Below are positions 45,458 to 59,364 of a stretch of 64,000 nucleotides of DNA, piece after piece; the stretch's first letter is position 1, and each line of letters starts with the position of its first letter. This stretch comes from Hyphomicrobiales bacterium (GTDB lineage: Bacteria; Pseudomonadota; Alphaproteobacteria; Rhizobiales; Aestuariivirgaceae). The notes under the pieces were generated by a model. That model did not search any database. It was not told where the DNA came from and worked only from the letters and a program-made list of their open reading frames with translations. The stretch covers positions 25,606 through 89,605 of the forward strand of contig JANYHB010000001.1 in the NCBI GenBank assembly GCA_025359265.1, read 5' to 3'. Made by a program: the position numbers and the translations under genes.

Positions 45458-46681
45458 TCAGCCCCAGCGCTTGGCAACATAGTTCTCAACAATTTCTTGA
45501 AACTGGCCCGCGATGTTTTCGCCACGCAATGTCTTCACCTTTTGACCATCGATATAGACTGGCGCAGCGGGCAGTTCTCCTGTGCCAGGAAGTGAGATGC
45601 CAATGTTCGCATGTTTGCTTTCACCCGGCCCATTTACAATGCAGCCCATTACCGCAAGCGACAAGTTTTCAAAACCAGGATATTGCACCCGCCATTCGGG
45701 CATGCGGCCCCGCACATAAGCCTGGATGCCTTGCGCCAATTCTTGAAATACGGTTGAAGTGGTGCGACCGCAACCCGGGCAGGCAATCACCATGGGCGCG
45801 AATGCCCGAAGCCCCATCGTCTGCAAGATTTCCTGCGCCACGATCACTTCACGTGTGCGCTCACCGCCCGGCTCTGGTGTGAGTGAAATGCGAATGGTAT
45901 CGCCAATGCCTTGCTGCAATAAAACGCTAAGCGCCGCGGTTGAAGCCACAATGCCTTTAGAACCCATGCCGGCTTCTGTAAGGCCAAGGTGCAAAGCATA
46001 GTCTGAGCGCTTGGCCATCATCCGGTAAACCGCTATCAAGTCTTGCACTTCTGAACATTTGGCCGAAATGATAATTCGGTTTCGTGGCAAACCTAATTCT
46101 TCCGCATAGGCAGCTGAAGAAAGACCCGAACGCACAATCGCCTCATGCATCACTTCACGCGCTGGTTTGGGTGCTGCGGATTTGGCATTTTCATCCATCA
46201 ACGCCGTCAGCATCGCTTGGTCTAGCGAGCCCCAATTCACGCCGATGCGCACGGTTTTATTATAGTTCACCGCTGCTTCAATCATCGTGGCGAAGTTGCG
46301 ATCCTTTTTCTCTTTGAACCCCACGTTGCCTGGGTTGATGCGATATTTTGCCAAAGCTTTCGCGCAGTCTGGATATTTGGTCAGCAGAAGATGGCCGTTG
46401 TAATGAAAGTCTCCCACCAAAGGCACGTCAACTTTCATTTGGGCCAGTTTTTCAGCAATCGCTGGAACTGCGGCTGCACTTTCGTCGCGGTCAACTGTGA
46501 TGCGCACAAGTTCGCTACCCGCCTGCGCAAGCTCTGCCACTTGCCGCGCCGTGCCCGCAATATCAGCCGTGTCGGTGTTCGTCATGGATTGCACCACGAT
46601 TGGCGCACCCCCACCCACTTGTATATGGCCCACTTTCACGCCGATTGTGCGATGGCGGGTTTCAATTGCAGAATAAGTCAT
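45458..46681 (-). CDS. ispG: 4-hydroxy-3-methylbut-2-enyl-diphosphate synthase
   Basis: The penultimate enzyme of the MEP isoprenoid pathway, converting MEcPP to HMBPP with a [4Fe-4S] cluster. From [12 protein letters not shown] it has 407 residues: [41 protein letters not shown], the TIM-barrel blocks [12 protein letters not shown], and C-terminal cluster cysteines in [15 protein letters not shown] and [21 protein letters not shown]. The ORF-track start 57 bases upstream is possible but less family-like. Combined with ispA, the window carries two isoprenoid steps. Confidence 0.94.
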   Translation of the reverse strand: MTYSAIETRHRTIGVKVGHIQVGGGAPIVVQSMTNTDTADIAGTARQVAELAQAGSELVRITVDRDESAAAVPAIAEKLAQMKVDVPLVGDFHYNGHLLLTKYPDCAKALAKYRINPGNVGFKEKKDRNFATMIEAAVNYNKTVRIGVNWGSLDQAMLTALMDENAKSAAPKPAREVMHEAIVRSGLSSAAYAEELGLPRNRIIISAKCSEVQDLIAVYRMMAKRSDYALHLGLTEAGMGSKGIVASTAALSVLLQQGIGDTIRISLTPEPGGERTREVIVAQEILQTMGLRAFAPMVIACPGCGRTTSTVFQELAQGIQAYVRGRMPEWRVQYPGFENLSLAVMGCIVNGPGESKHANIGISLPGTGELPAAPVYIDGQKVKTLRGENIAGQFQEIVENYVAKRWG

Positions 46682-46906
46682 AGCGCGTCTTCTATCGCCA
46701 CGCCGCGCCCCTTTCAATGCACCATTGATATATGTCATGGCATCGTTTCACTGCCCTTACATCACCTCTGTTCTGCCCGCTCTTCGCCACAATCCCTGAA
46801 GAAAACCTTTCATTGTGGCTTGTGTGTAACAGCGCAAGGCAGTGGGACAGCGACAACAATAACATCGCGCAAAAGTTGCAAACTTGCGTTTCAGAGAGGG
46901 GCAAAC

Positions 46907-47809
46907 ATGAGATCGTATTTCATCAGCTGCTGCGCGCTTTTTGTGGGCTTTTTTGTTACCCAGGCGCAAGCAGGCGAAATCAACTTTAACATCCTGGTCG
47001 GCGAACCCTCTTGGGTGGGGGAAGCGCAGAATCTGGCGCGAACGCTGGATCATGAAAACGGCGTGCGCATTTTGCCTGTGCTGGGCAAAGGCGCAGTGCA
47101 AAGTGTGCAAGATCTTGAAGACTTCCCCTTTATAGACGCCGCATTGATCACCGCAGACAGTTTGGCCTATGTAAAGGGCCAAAACCTATTGGCTCCGGGC
47201 GATAGCAAAATAACGTATATTGCCGCTGTAAAACCACTGCCAATCCTGCTGGTCGCCAAACGTTCGATTGCCAATGTAACGGCACTGGCCGGAAAGAAAA
47301 TTGCCACAGGCGCGGCTGACACTGCAAGCTTCGCCTCGGGTGAATTGTTATTAGGGGCCATGGAAGTGCCCTTCTTGCGGGTTGCCCAAACCCAAGAGGC
47401 CGCTGTGGACGCCCTGTTGGCTGGCCGCGCCGACGCTGCACTGTTTGTGGGCCTGCCGCTGAACATTGAAAAACTTGGCAACGGCTTTCACGCTTTACCT
47501 TTAGTCATGCCGATGGAACTGGCGCATGTTTACAAGCCCATTCATTTGGCACCCAAGGATATTTCAAATCTAGTGTCTCAAAATCAGTCGCTTGAAACAG
47601 TCTCAACCAGTTTGATTTTGGCGGTGAACGATGCAGCCGCAGCACCAGACCGCCGCAAGGCCCTGAAGGCTTTCGAAGCTGGTTATTTCCACCAACCTCT
47701 GGGGCCCATGGCTTTGGAAGATCTTGCCGACTTGCCGCGTGAAGCTGCGGCTGCCGATTTAATTAAAAAACTCGCCCCCACCATTACCCCGACAGGAGCA
47801 AAACCATGA
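46907..47809 (+). CDS. TAXI-like periplasmic binding protein without a TRAP permease
   Basis: A 300-residue exported protein from MRSYFISCCALFVGFFVTQAQA, with GAGAGGG ribosome-binding sequence (GAGAGGG) upstream. The mature part resembles the TAXI/NMT1 solute-binding fold: ENGVRILPVLGKGAVQSVQDLEDF, LLVAKRSIANVTALAGKKIATGAADTASFASGELLLGAM, and DALLAGRADAALFVGLPL. TRAP-type receptors normally lie by fused permease genes; none is here. The next gene, an unrecognised membrane protein, overlaps by ATGA. The upstream ORF-track extension is an ispG antisense shadow. Confidence 0.72.
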   Translation: MRSYFISCCALFVGFFVTQAQAGEINFNILVGEPSWVGEAQNLARTLDHENGVRILPVLGKGAVQSVQDLEDFPFIDAALITADSLAYVKGQNLLAPGDSKITYIAAVKPLPILLVAKRSIANVTALAGKKIATGAADTASFASGELLLGAMEVPFLRVAQTQEAAVDALLAGRADAALFVGLPLNIEKLGNGFHALPLVMPMELAHVYKPIHLAPKDISNLVSQNQSLETVSTSLILAVNDAAAAPDRRKALKAFEAGYFHQPLGPMALEDLADLPREAAAADLIKKLAPTITPTGAKP

Positions 47810-49101
47810 GCTACTCTCCCGCCCGCCTTGATGAAATCGTTAAGCCTGAAGGTTCCAGCCCTGCACTAAAAACTGATTCCGAGGCGCCCGTGCCAAGTTG
47901 GTTTACGCTCGACCAGCAAACCGAAACCTCAGATCAGCTGGTGCAAAGATACCGCGAACGTGTGGCAAGACAAGAAGCCCAACGCAAAGCCGATAGCGAA
48001 GTGACAGACGACTACCGACGGAACCTGGACTCGCGGTTTAAAGTTGCCAAGGCACTTTATGACAAACCGGGCAATGATAATCCGCCGGAAGTAAAAATAA
48101 AGTCACGCAGGCCAACGCTGCCGTTGAGCGAAATTGAGGGTCGCGCTCATCGTTACAACCGGGAAGCTGCGAGAATTTCCGAAATGCCTCCCGCGCAAAG
48201 TGGGAAAATAACCTGGCGCGCCTATTTAAGTTTTGCGATCTTGGCCATGACGATGGGCAGTGCCGTTGGGTTTGGTTATGCTAATCGTGATCGTTTGGTG
48301 TCTCTCAGCCAAAAGGGGTTGGAGCAAGCGAAAGCGGTCGTCGCCAACTTTTCAACTATGGCCCCCGCCACGACGGTACCCGTTGCCACGGGATCAACCG
48401 TGATTTTAAAAAAGCCAATCAGTATGGCATCACTTTCGGTGAACGATGCTGCGGGCACGTTGAATACCATGATCCCGCTGGCTCTCGCCGCCCATGCAGC
48501 TTCGGCGGAACAACCGGTGGATATTCTCATCTCCGGTTTGCCCACATCAGCCTATCTAACCGCCGGACGACAAGTTCAAGAAGGCAGCTGGCTGGTGAAG
48601 GTCCCTGAGATGGCGGATTTGAAATTGGTTGTGCCTCAATCCCCAACACCCAAGATCAGTCTTGATGTGACAGCCCTTGAGCAAGGTACAAGCAACCTTG
48701 CTGCCCCCATGCAAAAACTTAGCGTAGAATTTTCCGATGTCAAAATCACGCCCGCATCAGCCACGCCAGATGAGCAGGGTAGCAATATCATAACGCAACC
48801 CGCAGCGGCGTTGGATAACAAACAGGCCAGCGCTGAAGCGCAACCCATCCCACAGCCGATTGGTTCAGAGCTGCTGGTGCGCGCTGACGGCTTGATGAAT
48901 CAGGGCGACATTATTTCGGCGAGGCAATATTATATGCAAGCCGCCAACGTGGGCAGCGCGCGTGGCATGTTGGGTGTTGCCCGCAGCTATGATCCCAAAG
49001 TTTTCGCCGAAATGAAAATTGAAGGTCTCCAACCCGACACCGTCAAGGCTGCGGAGTGGTACAAGAAAGCCAAAGCGGCTGGATTGAGCGTTAACAACTA
49101 G
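47806..49101 (+). CDS. Unrecognised membrane protein with C-terminal Sel1/TPR-like segment
   Basis: A 431-residue protein. Residues 1-130 are hydrophilic and charged with a helix-forming stretch (DQLVQRYRERVARQEAQRK), one membrane helix sits at about 138-157 (AYLSFAILAMTMGSAVGFGY), and residues 160-431 would be periplasmic. This part is low in charge and rich in Ala, Ser, Pro; its end (ADGLMNQGDIISARQYYMQAANVGSARGMLGVARSYDP, then VKAAEWYKKAKAAG) looks like one or two Sel1/TPR helical repeats. I do not recognise a family. It overlaps the TAXI-like gene by 4 bases, so the two are probably made together. Confidence 0.65.
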   Translation: MSYSPARLDEIVKPEGSSPALKTDSEAPVPSWFTLDQQTETSDQLVQRYRERVARQEAQRKADSEVTDDYRRNLDSRFKVAKALYDKPGNDNPPEVKIKSRRPTLPLSEIEGRAHRYNREAARISEMPPAQSGKITWRAYLSFAILAMTMGSAVGFGYANRDRLVSLSQKGLEQAKAVVANFSTMAPATTVPVATGSTVILKKPISMASLSVNDAAGTLNTMIPLALAAHAASAEQPVDILISGLPTSAYLTAGRQVQEGSWLVKVPEMADLKLVVPQSPTPKISLDVTALEQGTSNLAAPMQKLSVEFSDVKITPASATPDEQGSNIITQPAAALDNKQASAEAQPIPQPIGSELLVRADGLMNQGDIISARQYYMQAANVGSARGMLGVARSYDPKVFAEMKIEGLQPDTVKAAEWYKKAKAAGLSVNN

Positions 49102-49156
49102 ACTTCTCGACAAAAGCTTGCGCAGTTGGCAATAACCTGCCTGAACAGGAGATGCC

Positions 49157-50791
49157 ATGCGCGCCGCAGATTTTATTGTTGCAAGCCTCAAAGCACACGG
49201 TGTGCGCCGGGTTTATTGTGTGCCCGGCGAAAGCTATTTGGCTCTGCTCGATGCACTGCATGGTTCGGATATCACCGTGCTGATTTGCCGCCATGAGGGC
49301 GGCGCAGGCTTCATGGCCGTGGCCGAAGCCAAGATGACGGGTGTGCCCGGTGTGGTTTTGGTCAGCCGAGGGCCGGGTGCCACAAATGTTTCAATTGCCG
49401 TGCACATGGCCGAGCAAGACGGCGTGCCACTCATCGTCATCATCGGCCAAGTATCGCGCGAGGAAAAATATCGCTTTGTGTTTCAAGAAATGGATTATGG
49501 CGCGGTATTCGGCTCATTCAGCAAAGGTGTTTTTGAACTGAACGATGCGAGCCGCCTGCCCGAGATGCTGCCGCGCGCCTTCCGTTTGGCGCGTGAAGGG
49601 GTGCAAGGCCCGGTGATTTTGCCGGTGCCGGAAGATATGTTGCGCGATGATGTGGCAAACCCGCAAGTGCTAACCTATCCTCTGCCGCAAATCGCGGCCT
49701 CAACCGGCAATATTGAGGCTTTGCGCGATATGTTGGTGCAAGCAGAACGCCCATTGGTCATCGCCGGATCAAGGCTGCGCGGCACGAAAGGAGCTGAAGC
49801 TCTGGCAAGATTTTCTGCGGCCCAACGCGTGCCGGTGGCCGTGACTTGGAAATCACAAGATGTGTTTGATAATGCCTCAGAACTTTATGCTGGCCATCTT
49901 GACATGGGAACAGTGAGGCCATTGCGCGATTTATTGGCAACCGCAGATTTGATTATTGCCGTGGGAACCCGATTGGGTGATTTTGCGACGATGGGTTTCA
50001 CGTTGCCAGAAGCGCCACAGCCCAGGCAAACGCTGGTTCACATTTATTCAGACAGCAAGCCTTTAGGCCGGGTCATCCGCGCGGATCTGGGCATCGTGGC
50101 AGAACCTGCAGAGGTGTTGGCTGCGCTATCACAGAGCGCCAGGGTGGCACCTGCGGCGCGCGAAAGATGGATTTCATCCGTCCACGGAGCAACAGCTGAC
50201 AGCCAGGCCTATGCGCCACGCGATCCAGTTGACGGCGTGGATTTCGGTCTAGTCACTTTGATGCTTGCAAAGCTTGCACCGCCCAATGCCGTCATCACCA
50301 TGGATGCGGGCAACATGACAACCTGGGCGCACCGCCATTGGAAAATGTCGCCAAAGAATTTATTGATCGGCGGTGTTGTCGGAGCCATGGGTCTTGGTGT
50401 TCCGGCAGCCGTGGCCGCATCGCTGGTTGATCCATCGCGGATGGCAATCTGCCTTGTGGGCGACGGCGGCGTGTTGATGACGGGCAATGAGTTAGCCACG
50501 GCAATGGCCTTTGGCGCTACGCCGAAAATCGTTATTTCAGACAATGGCATTTACGGCACCATCCGCTCCCATCAAGAACGCCACTTCGCGGGCCGTGTTT
50601 CTGGCACCAATTTAGTCAATCCTGATTTCACCGCTTGGGCGAAAAGTTTCGGAGCGGAAGCTTATTCATTGAAATTGGGTGATGATGTGGAAGCCGTGGT
50701 CACGGCGTTCCTGGCGGCGAAGGGGGCGGCGGTTCTGCACGTGCATTCATCAGCCCAGTCACTCAGTGCAGGCGGCACCTTAAATACCTAA
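49157..50791 (+). CDS. Acetolactate synthase-like thiamine diphosphate enzyme
   Basis: A 544-residue three-domain ThDP enzyme: catalytic Glu in CRHEGGAGFMAVAEAKMTG, middle domain VIAGSRLRGTKGAEALARF, and the cofactor motif LVGDGGVLMTGNELATAMAFGATPKIVISDNGIYG (GDG...N). The overall look is of the acetolactate synthase large-subunit group, but the small regulatory subunit is absent and substrate-determining residues cannot be judged. An AGGAG precedes the ATG. It meets the convergent azlD by a 4-base tail overlap. Confidence 0.88.
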   Translation: MRAADFIVASLKAHGVRRVYCVPGESYLALLDALHGSDITVLICRHEGGAGFMAVAEAKMTGVPGVVLVSRGPGATNVSIAVHMAEQDGVPLIVIIGQVSREEKYRFVFQEMDYGAVFGSFSKGVFELNDASRLPEMLPRAFRLAREGVQGPVILPVPEDMLRDDVANPQVLTYPLPQIAASTGNIEALRDMLVQAERPLVIAGSRLRGTKGAEALARFSAAQRVPVAVTWKSQDVFDNASELYAGHLDMGTVRPLRDLLATADLIIAVGTRLGDFATMGFTLPEAPQPRQTLVHIYSDSKPLGRVIRADLGIVAEPAEVLAALSQSARVAPAARERWISSVHGATADSQAYAPRDPVDGVDFGLVTLMLAKLAPPNAVITMDAGNMTTWAHRHWKMSPKNLLIGGVVGAMGLGVPAAVAASLVDPSRMAICLVGDGGVLMTGNELATAMAFGATPKIVISDNGIYGTIRSHQERHFAGRVSGTNLVNPDFTAWAKSFGAEAYSLKLGDDVEAVVTAFLAAKGAAVLHVHSSAQSLSAGGTLNT

Positions 50792-51101
50792 ACGCCAAAC
50801 CATTGCAGCACAAACACACTTAACACGCCGACCAAAATTGTTACTAACAGCGGCAATCTAAAAATTACGGCAATGGCGGTAAGCACCGCCGCGATTGACT
50901 GCGCCCGACCCGTCATCAACACCGTGGGTGTGATCACCGCCATCAAAACTGATGGCGGCATGGCATCCAGCGCCGCTTTCATCCGGCCTTTCACCACGAC
51001 GCCGCGCATCAACAACAAGCCTGAGAGGCGCGTTGCATAAGTTGCAACCGCCATGCCCAAGATGGCCAGCACCCAATGCCAATGCAAAATGAAGATGGCT
51101 T

Positions 51102-51105
<4 letters not shown>
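50788..51105 (-). CDS. AzlD domain protein, small subunit of branched-chain amino acid exporter
   Basis: A 105-residue membrane protein with four hydrophobic segments and the AzlD blocks MAVATYATRLSGLLLM and ALDAMPPSVLMAVITPTVL. AzlC and AzlD together form an exporter of branched-chain amino acids (and in some cases other toxic analogues). It starts with TTG at 51105 within a TTGA overlap of the azlC stop. Confidence 0.88.
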
Positions 51106-55563
<4,458 letters not shown>

Positions 55564-55601
55564 GAGAATCTTATAGCCGATGCAACAGCACCTTGGCGAG
55601 T

Positions 55602-55616
55602 GTTCCTGTTATGTTT
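55602..55616. promoter_or_regulatory. Candidate LexA (SOS) box upstream of recN
   Basis: GTTCCTGTTATGTTT reads GTTC-N7-GTTT, one base off the alphaproteobacterial LexA consensus GTTC-N7-GTTC (GAAC-N7-GAAC on the recN strand). It is 39-53 bases before the recN start, near a TTGACT -35-like element (55626-55631, minus strand), so a bound repressor would cover the promoter. Confidence 0.65.
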
Positions 55617-55639
55617 TTTGCAAACAGTCAAAATATCCC

Positions 55640-55668
55640 TTGACTCTCATCGTAATAATAGCTATTTA
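55640..55668 (+). promoter_or_regulatory. Promoter-like sequence pointing into the 3' end of the LLM gene
   Basis: TTGACT at 55640-55645, a 17-base spacer and TATTTA at 55663-55668 in an AT-rich spacer. It points rightward, antisense to the LLM oxidoreductase gene whose stop lies 89 bases on. An ORF with a hydrophobic start follows at 55693, but most of it is LLM antisense. Confidence 0.35.
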
Positions 55669-55756
55669 TACCTATGAAAGGATATAAGAGATATGTTGAT
55701 TTTGATGGTTTTGATTATCGTTTTGTTTTTGCAGTGGATTTCACCACGATTTGGAT

Positions 55757-56737
55757 TTACAGCTCTAATCCAGCCAGCATTTCGTAAGATTTCAACCGCG
55801 CTTGATGATCATAAATTGCCGACGCCACCATCAGCTCGTCCACACCTGTGCGTTGCAGAAAAATCTTCAATTGCGCTTGAACGGTGGTGGGCGAACCAAC
55901 AAAAGAACAACTTAGCATGCGACTGGCTTGGGTTTTTTCCGCTGGCGACCAATAGGTTTCGATATCCGCAATGGGTGGCATCAAAAGCCCCCTCGCGCCG
56001 CGCAACATCCCTGCAAAACGTTGCTGGATGGACGTGAAGATATGGTGCGCCTCGGCATCAGTCTCAGCCAATACCACATTCACGCCCGCCATTGCGTGCG
56101 ACTTTTGGAGTTGGGCTGATGGTTCAAACTTTGCGCGGTAGACTGCGATTGCCTGCTCCAATTGATCCGGCGCAAAATGGGAAGCGAAGGCGTAAGGCAG
56201 GCCCAACATGGCAGCGAGTTGTGCGCCAAAAAGGCTTGAACCCAAAATCCACAACGGCACATTCAACCCCGTGCCCGGAACGGCTTGAATGGTTTGCCCT
56301 TCTCGCAGCGGGCCGAGCAGCGCTTGCAATTCCATTACATCTTGCGGGAAATGTTCGGACGCTTGCGGATCAACCCGCAAGGCGCGCGCGGTGCGTTGAT
56401 CAGTGCCGGGCGCCCGGCCCAGGCCTAAATCAATGCGGCCAGGATAAAGCGATTCCAAAGTTCCAAATTGTTCGGCAATGACGAGAGGCGAATGATTGGG
56501 CAACATGATGCCGCCTGCCCCCACGCGAATGGTTTGGGTTTGACTGGCTAAATAGCCAATCACCACCGACGTGGCCGCACTGGCAATGCCCACCATGTTG
56601 TGATGCTCTGCCACCCAGAAACGCTTGTAACCCAAACGCTCCACATGCCGCGCCAATTCCGCCGCGTGAAGCAGCGCATCGCGCGGGCTTTGGCCTTGCG
56701 TGACAGGAACCAGATCAAGAACTGAAAGTGCCGCCAT
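55757..56737 (-). CDS. LLM class flavin-dependent oxidoreductase
   Basis: A 326-residue luciferase-like monooxygenase of the MsnO8/YvbT type: [44 protein letters not shown] is the diagnostic N-terminal block, with [39 protein letters not shown] next and the ending [17 protein letters not shown]. It needs reduced flavin from a partner reductase and oxidises an unidentified organic substrate. It stands alone, divergent from the DMT transporter across 142 bases. Confidence 0.88.
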   Translation of the reverse strand: MAALSVLDLVPVTQGQSPRDALLHAAELARHVERLGYKRFWVAEHHNMVGIASAATSVVIGYLASQTQTIRVGAGGIMLPNHSPLVIAEQFGTLESLYPGRIDLGLGRAPGTDQRTARALRVDPQASEHFPQDVMELQALLGPLREGQTIQAVPGTGLNVPLWILGSSLFGAQLAAMLGLPYAFASHFAPDQLEQAIAVYRAKFEPSAQLQKSHAMAGVNVVLAETDAEAHHIFTSIQQRFAGMLRGARGLLMPPIADIETYWSPAEKTQASRMLSCSFVGSPTTVQAQLKIFLQRTGVDELMVASAIYDHQARLKSYEMLAGLEL

Positions 56738-56879
56738 GAGTGTTGATGTCCAATTGAACGGTGTAATTCTGACCCTTCATTTAAGCTAAAGACCATTATT
56801 TTCACCCCCTGAATTCATGAGGTTTGCTATGCAGCCGTAACGGTTGACGAAACCCACCAAGGCAGCGTCTAAGAACCCC

Positions 56880-57770
56880 ATGAAGCCCAACCACCTCTGG
56901 CCCCTGCTCGCCCTGGCAACCACTGTTATCGTTTGGGCCATAACGCCCAACCTGGTGAGGGCTTTTGCGTTGGAAACAGGCCCATCAGAATCGGTTGTCA
57001 TTCGCATGTTCACCAATGCGTTATTCTGTTTGCCCGTGCTGCTAATTGCGGGCCCGCGCATCGAAAAGCAAGATTGGCCGGCCCTTGCCTTGATCGGCTT
57101 TATTGGAAATTTCGGTTATTATATTGGCTCGATCTACGGCTTTTCCAACCTCAGCGCCGGGGCCGGCGGCATGATCTATGCCACCAATCCATTGATGATC
57201 GCAGCGCTAGCTATTGCGGTGGGTGCCGACAGAATGTCCCTCGCCATGCTGCTGGGCTTGCTGATATCTTTTGCCGGAACCATTTATCTGTTTGCCGATG
57301 GATTGGGCGGCGGTAGCAGCAATCCATTATTTGGCGGATTGATGATGCTGTTTGGATGCGCGTGTTGGGCGATCTATGTGGTTTTCGCCAAACCACTCAT
57401 CATGAAATATGGCCCACTTAAAATTACCTTGTGGAGCACAATGCTCTGCGCCTTGCCTTCACTGGCTTTTGCCTCGCCGCAAACTTTTTCAACGGCCTTG
57501 CATCTCAGCGCCAATGCCGTCACCGCCCTGCTGATCATGAGCCTTGTCGGAACAATCCTTAGCGTGCTTTTGTGGAATTATGCTGCGGGCCATTTGCCTG
57601 CAACGTCTGTTGGTGCGGCGCTCTATCTCATCCCGCCCTGCATCGCGTTGTTTGGGTGGGTGTTGTTCAACGAAGCAACAGGCATTAACACTCTCATCGG
57701 CGGCCTCATCATTTTAGCTGGCGTAGCGATAGCGGAATTCGGGAAATCATTCAGATTGGCAACCATATGA
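56880..57770 (+). CDS. DMT/EamA family transporter
   Basis: A 296-residue membrane protein with ten predicted helices in two EamA repeats (first about 5-130, second about 145-290). Motifs: ALATTVIVWAITPNLVRAFALETGPSESVVIRM at the start of the first repeat, WAIYVVFAKPLIMKYGPLKITLWSTMLCALPS and YLIPPCIALFGWVLFNEA in the second. Substrates of this family are amino acids, sugars or metabolites. The ATG at 56880 is preferred over the upstream TTG. It overlaps the MFS gene by ATGA. Confidence 0.87.
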   Translation: MKPNHLWPLLALATTVIVWAITPNLVRAFALETGPSESVVIRMFTNALFCLPVLLIAGPRIEKQDWPALALIGFIGNFGYYIGSIYGFSNLSAGAGGMIYATNPLMIAALAIAVGADRMSLAMLLGLLISFAGTIYLFADGLGGGSSNPLFGGLMMLFGCACWAIYVVFAKPLIMKYGPLKITLWSTMLCALPSLAFASPQTFSTALHLSANAVTALLIMSLVGTILSVLLWNYAAGHLPATSVGAALYLIPPCIALFGWVLFNEATGINTLIGGLIILAGVAIAEFGKSFRLATI

Positions 57771-58996
57771 ACAGCATTGCACCACCAACACCTTGGTATT
57801 TTCAGCCTACAACGATTTTGATCGCGGGCTGCATTGTGGCCATCATCAACTTTGGCATCCGTTCTACGTTCGGGCTTTTCACGCTGCCGTTTTCCGAAGC
57901 CTTTCACTGGCCGCGCGAAACGTATTCATTTGCCTTGGCGCTGCAAAATCTGGTCTGGGGTGTGGCAACACCAGTGGCCGGCATGTTGGCTGACCGTTTC
58001 GGTTCGGCGCGTGTATTGATGGCGGGGGCGGCGATTTATGCACTTGGCGTGCTGGGCATGAATTATTCGACCACGGGTGCGATGTTGGATTTGACCGCCG
58101 GCATTATGGTCGGCATCGGCATCGCGCTTTCATCTTTCAGCATCGTGATGGCCGCCCTGGGACGCCTGGTTCCCCCTGAAAAACGCAGCTGGGCGTTTGG
58201 CATCGCCACCGCATCGGGTTCAATGGGCCAAGCTTTGTTCATTTGGCCGGTGGGGCAAACCATCTCAGTTTATGGTTGGAACACCGGGCTTACAGCCTTG
58301 GCCATTGCCGCACTGTTCATAATCCCTTTAGCGGCACCCTTGCTGATCCAAAATACCTCAAAATCTGTGCAGGCCCAAGGCGAAACGGCCTTGCCGATGC
58401 TGCAAGCCATAACCCAGGCTTTCAGCCATCCGTCTTACTTGCTTTTGGTCGCCGGCTTCTTTGTCTGCGGTTTCCAACTGGCCTTCATCACCGTGCATTT
58501 TCCACCCTATCTTGCAGAGCACGGCATCCCCAAGGAAATCACCTGGATTGCCATGCTGTCGATTGGCTTGTTCAATGTGGTGGGATCCTACGTCTCTGGC
58601 ATGATTGGCCGCAGGGAAGACAAACGCCTTCCGCTGGCTGCCATCTATTTTCTGCGCGCTGCGGTTTACACGGTGTTTATTCTTGTCCCTATCAGCACAA
58701 CTTCCACGTTGCTGTTTGCAGCGGCAATCGGCTTCCTTTGGCTTTCCACCATTCCGCTGACCATGGGGCTGGTGACGGTGATGTTTGGCACGCGCTATAT
58801 GGCAACCCTTTATGGCTTTGTGTTTCTGTCACACCAAATTGGCTCATTCCTTGGTGTGGAATTGGCAGGCATCATGCACGACAAATATGGCTCCTATGAT
58901 CCCGTGTGGTGGATGAGCGTTGGCCTGGGCCTATTCGCTGGCCTCATCAATCTGCCCATCCGTGAACGTCGTGCAATGGCATTTGCCACCCCGTGA
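57767..58996 (+). CDS. MFS transporter
   Basis: A 409-residue twelve-helix transporter. The usual N-domain loop is GMLADRFGSARVLMAG (about 71-86, standing for GxLaDrxGrr), with SSFSIVMAALGRLVPPEKRSWAFGIATASGSMGQ following. Many residues in the C-domain fit the oxalate/formate or NNP-like groups, but the substrate is not known. It overlaps the DMT gene upstream and the small protein gene downstream, and the three probably form one operon. Confidence 0.88.
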   Translation: MNSIAPPTPWYFQPTTILIAGCIVAIINFGIRSTFGLFTLPFSEAFHWPRETYSFALALQNLVWGVATPVAGMLADRFGSARVLMAGAAIYALGVLGMNYSTTGAMLDLTAGIMVGIGIALSSFSIVMAALGRLVPPEKRSWAFGIATASGSMGQALFIWPVGQTISVYGWNTGLTALAIAALFIIPLAAPLLIQNTSKSVQAQGETALPMLQAITQAFSHPSYLLLVAGFFVCGFQLAFITVHFPPYLAEHGIPKEITWIAMLSIGLFNVVGSYVSGMIGRREDKRLPLAAIYFLRAAVYTVFILVPISTTSTLLFAAAIGFLWLSTIPLTMGLVTVMFGTRYMATLYGFVFLSHQIGSFLGVELAGIMHDKYGSYDPVWWMSVGLGLFAGLINLPIRERRAMAFATP

Positions 58997-59364
58997 ACGG
59001 GCCAGGCCACAAATTCGCTCTCGCATTTTTTGGCGGTGTGATTGTGGCGTGGCTGGCCTTGATGTTTGTGCTGGTTCGCAAGGCGGCATTGCCCCCTGAA
59101 GCCAACGGAATAATGCTCGCCGTGTTTGATCCCTCAATCTCCGAAGCCGCTGCCGTTACGGCCATCGCCGCCGCGGGCGGCAATGTGGTGAAACAGTCGG
59201 GCTTGGCCTTCGCTTGGGTGGTGCAATCAGACGAGCAAGGCCTGGCTGGTCGCATGCGGGCAAAGGGTGCCATCGGCGTTTACCGGGAACTGCCAATCAG
59301 CCCGGCGCTGATGGGGTGTCTTGCGGTGGTCGATGCGAAAGTGGACAACGTTCTCACTCAATAA
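58993..59364 (+). CDS. Unrecognised small single-pass membrane protein
   Basis: A 123-residue protein starting at GTG (GTGA overlap with the MFS stop). One membrane helix at about 8-28 (FALAFFGGVIVAWLALMFVLV) is followed by a soluble ferredoxin-like segment (GIMLAVFDPSISEAAAVTAIAAAGGNVVKQSGLAF) that may be exported. Low similarity to anything I know. Coupling to two transporters suggests an accessory part. Its tail overlaps the convergent slyX by 7 bases. Confidence 0.65.
   Translation: MNGPGHKFALAFFGGVIVAWLALMFVLVRKAALPPEANGIMLAVFDPSISEAAAVTAIAAAGGNVVKQSGLAFAWVVQSDEQGLAGRMRAKGAIGVYRELPISPALMGCLAVVDAKVDNVLTQ

Noticed and set aside
46868-46888. Imperfect inverted repeat CGCAAAAGTT...AACTTGCG before the TAXI-like gene
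   Set aside because: The arms differ by two bases, so I could not call an operator.
46391-46906. N-terminal extension of the ORF at 46391-47809
   Set aside because: It lies antisense to ispG and lacks family features; the real start at 46907 has a ribosome binding site and signal peptide.
55693-56037. 114-residue ORF MLILMVLIIV...
   Set aside because: As a whole protein it is mostly LLM antisense; kept only as a low-confidence small-peptide or antisense-RNA observation.
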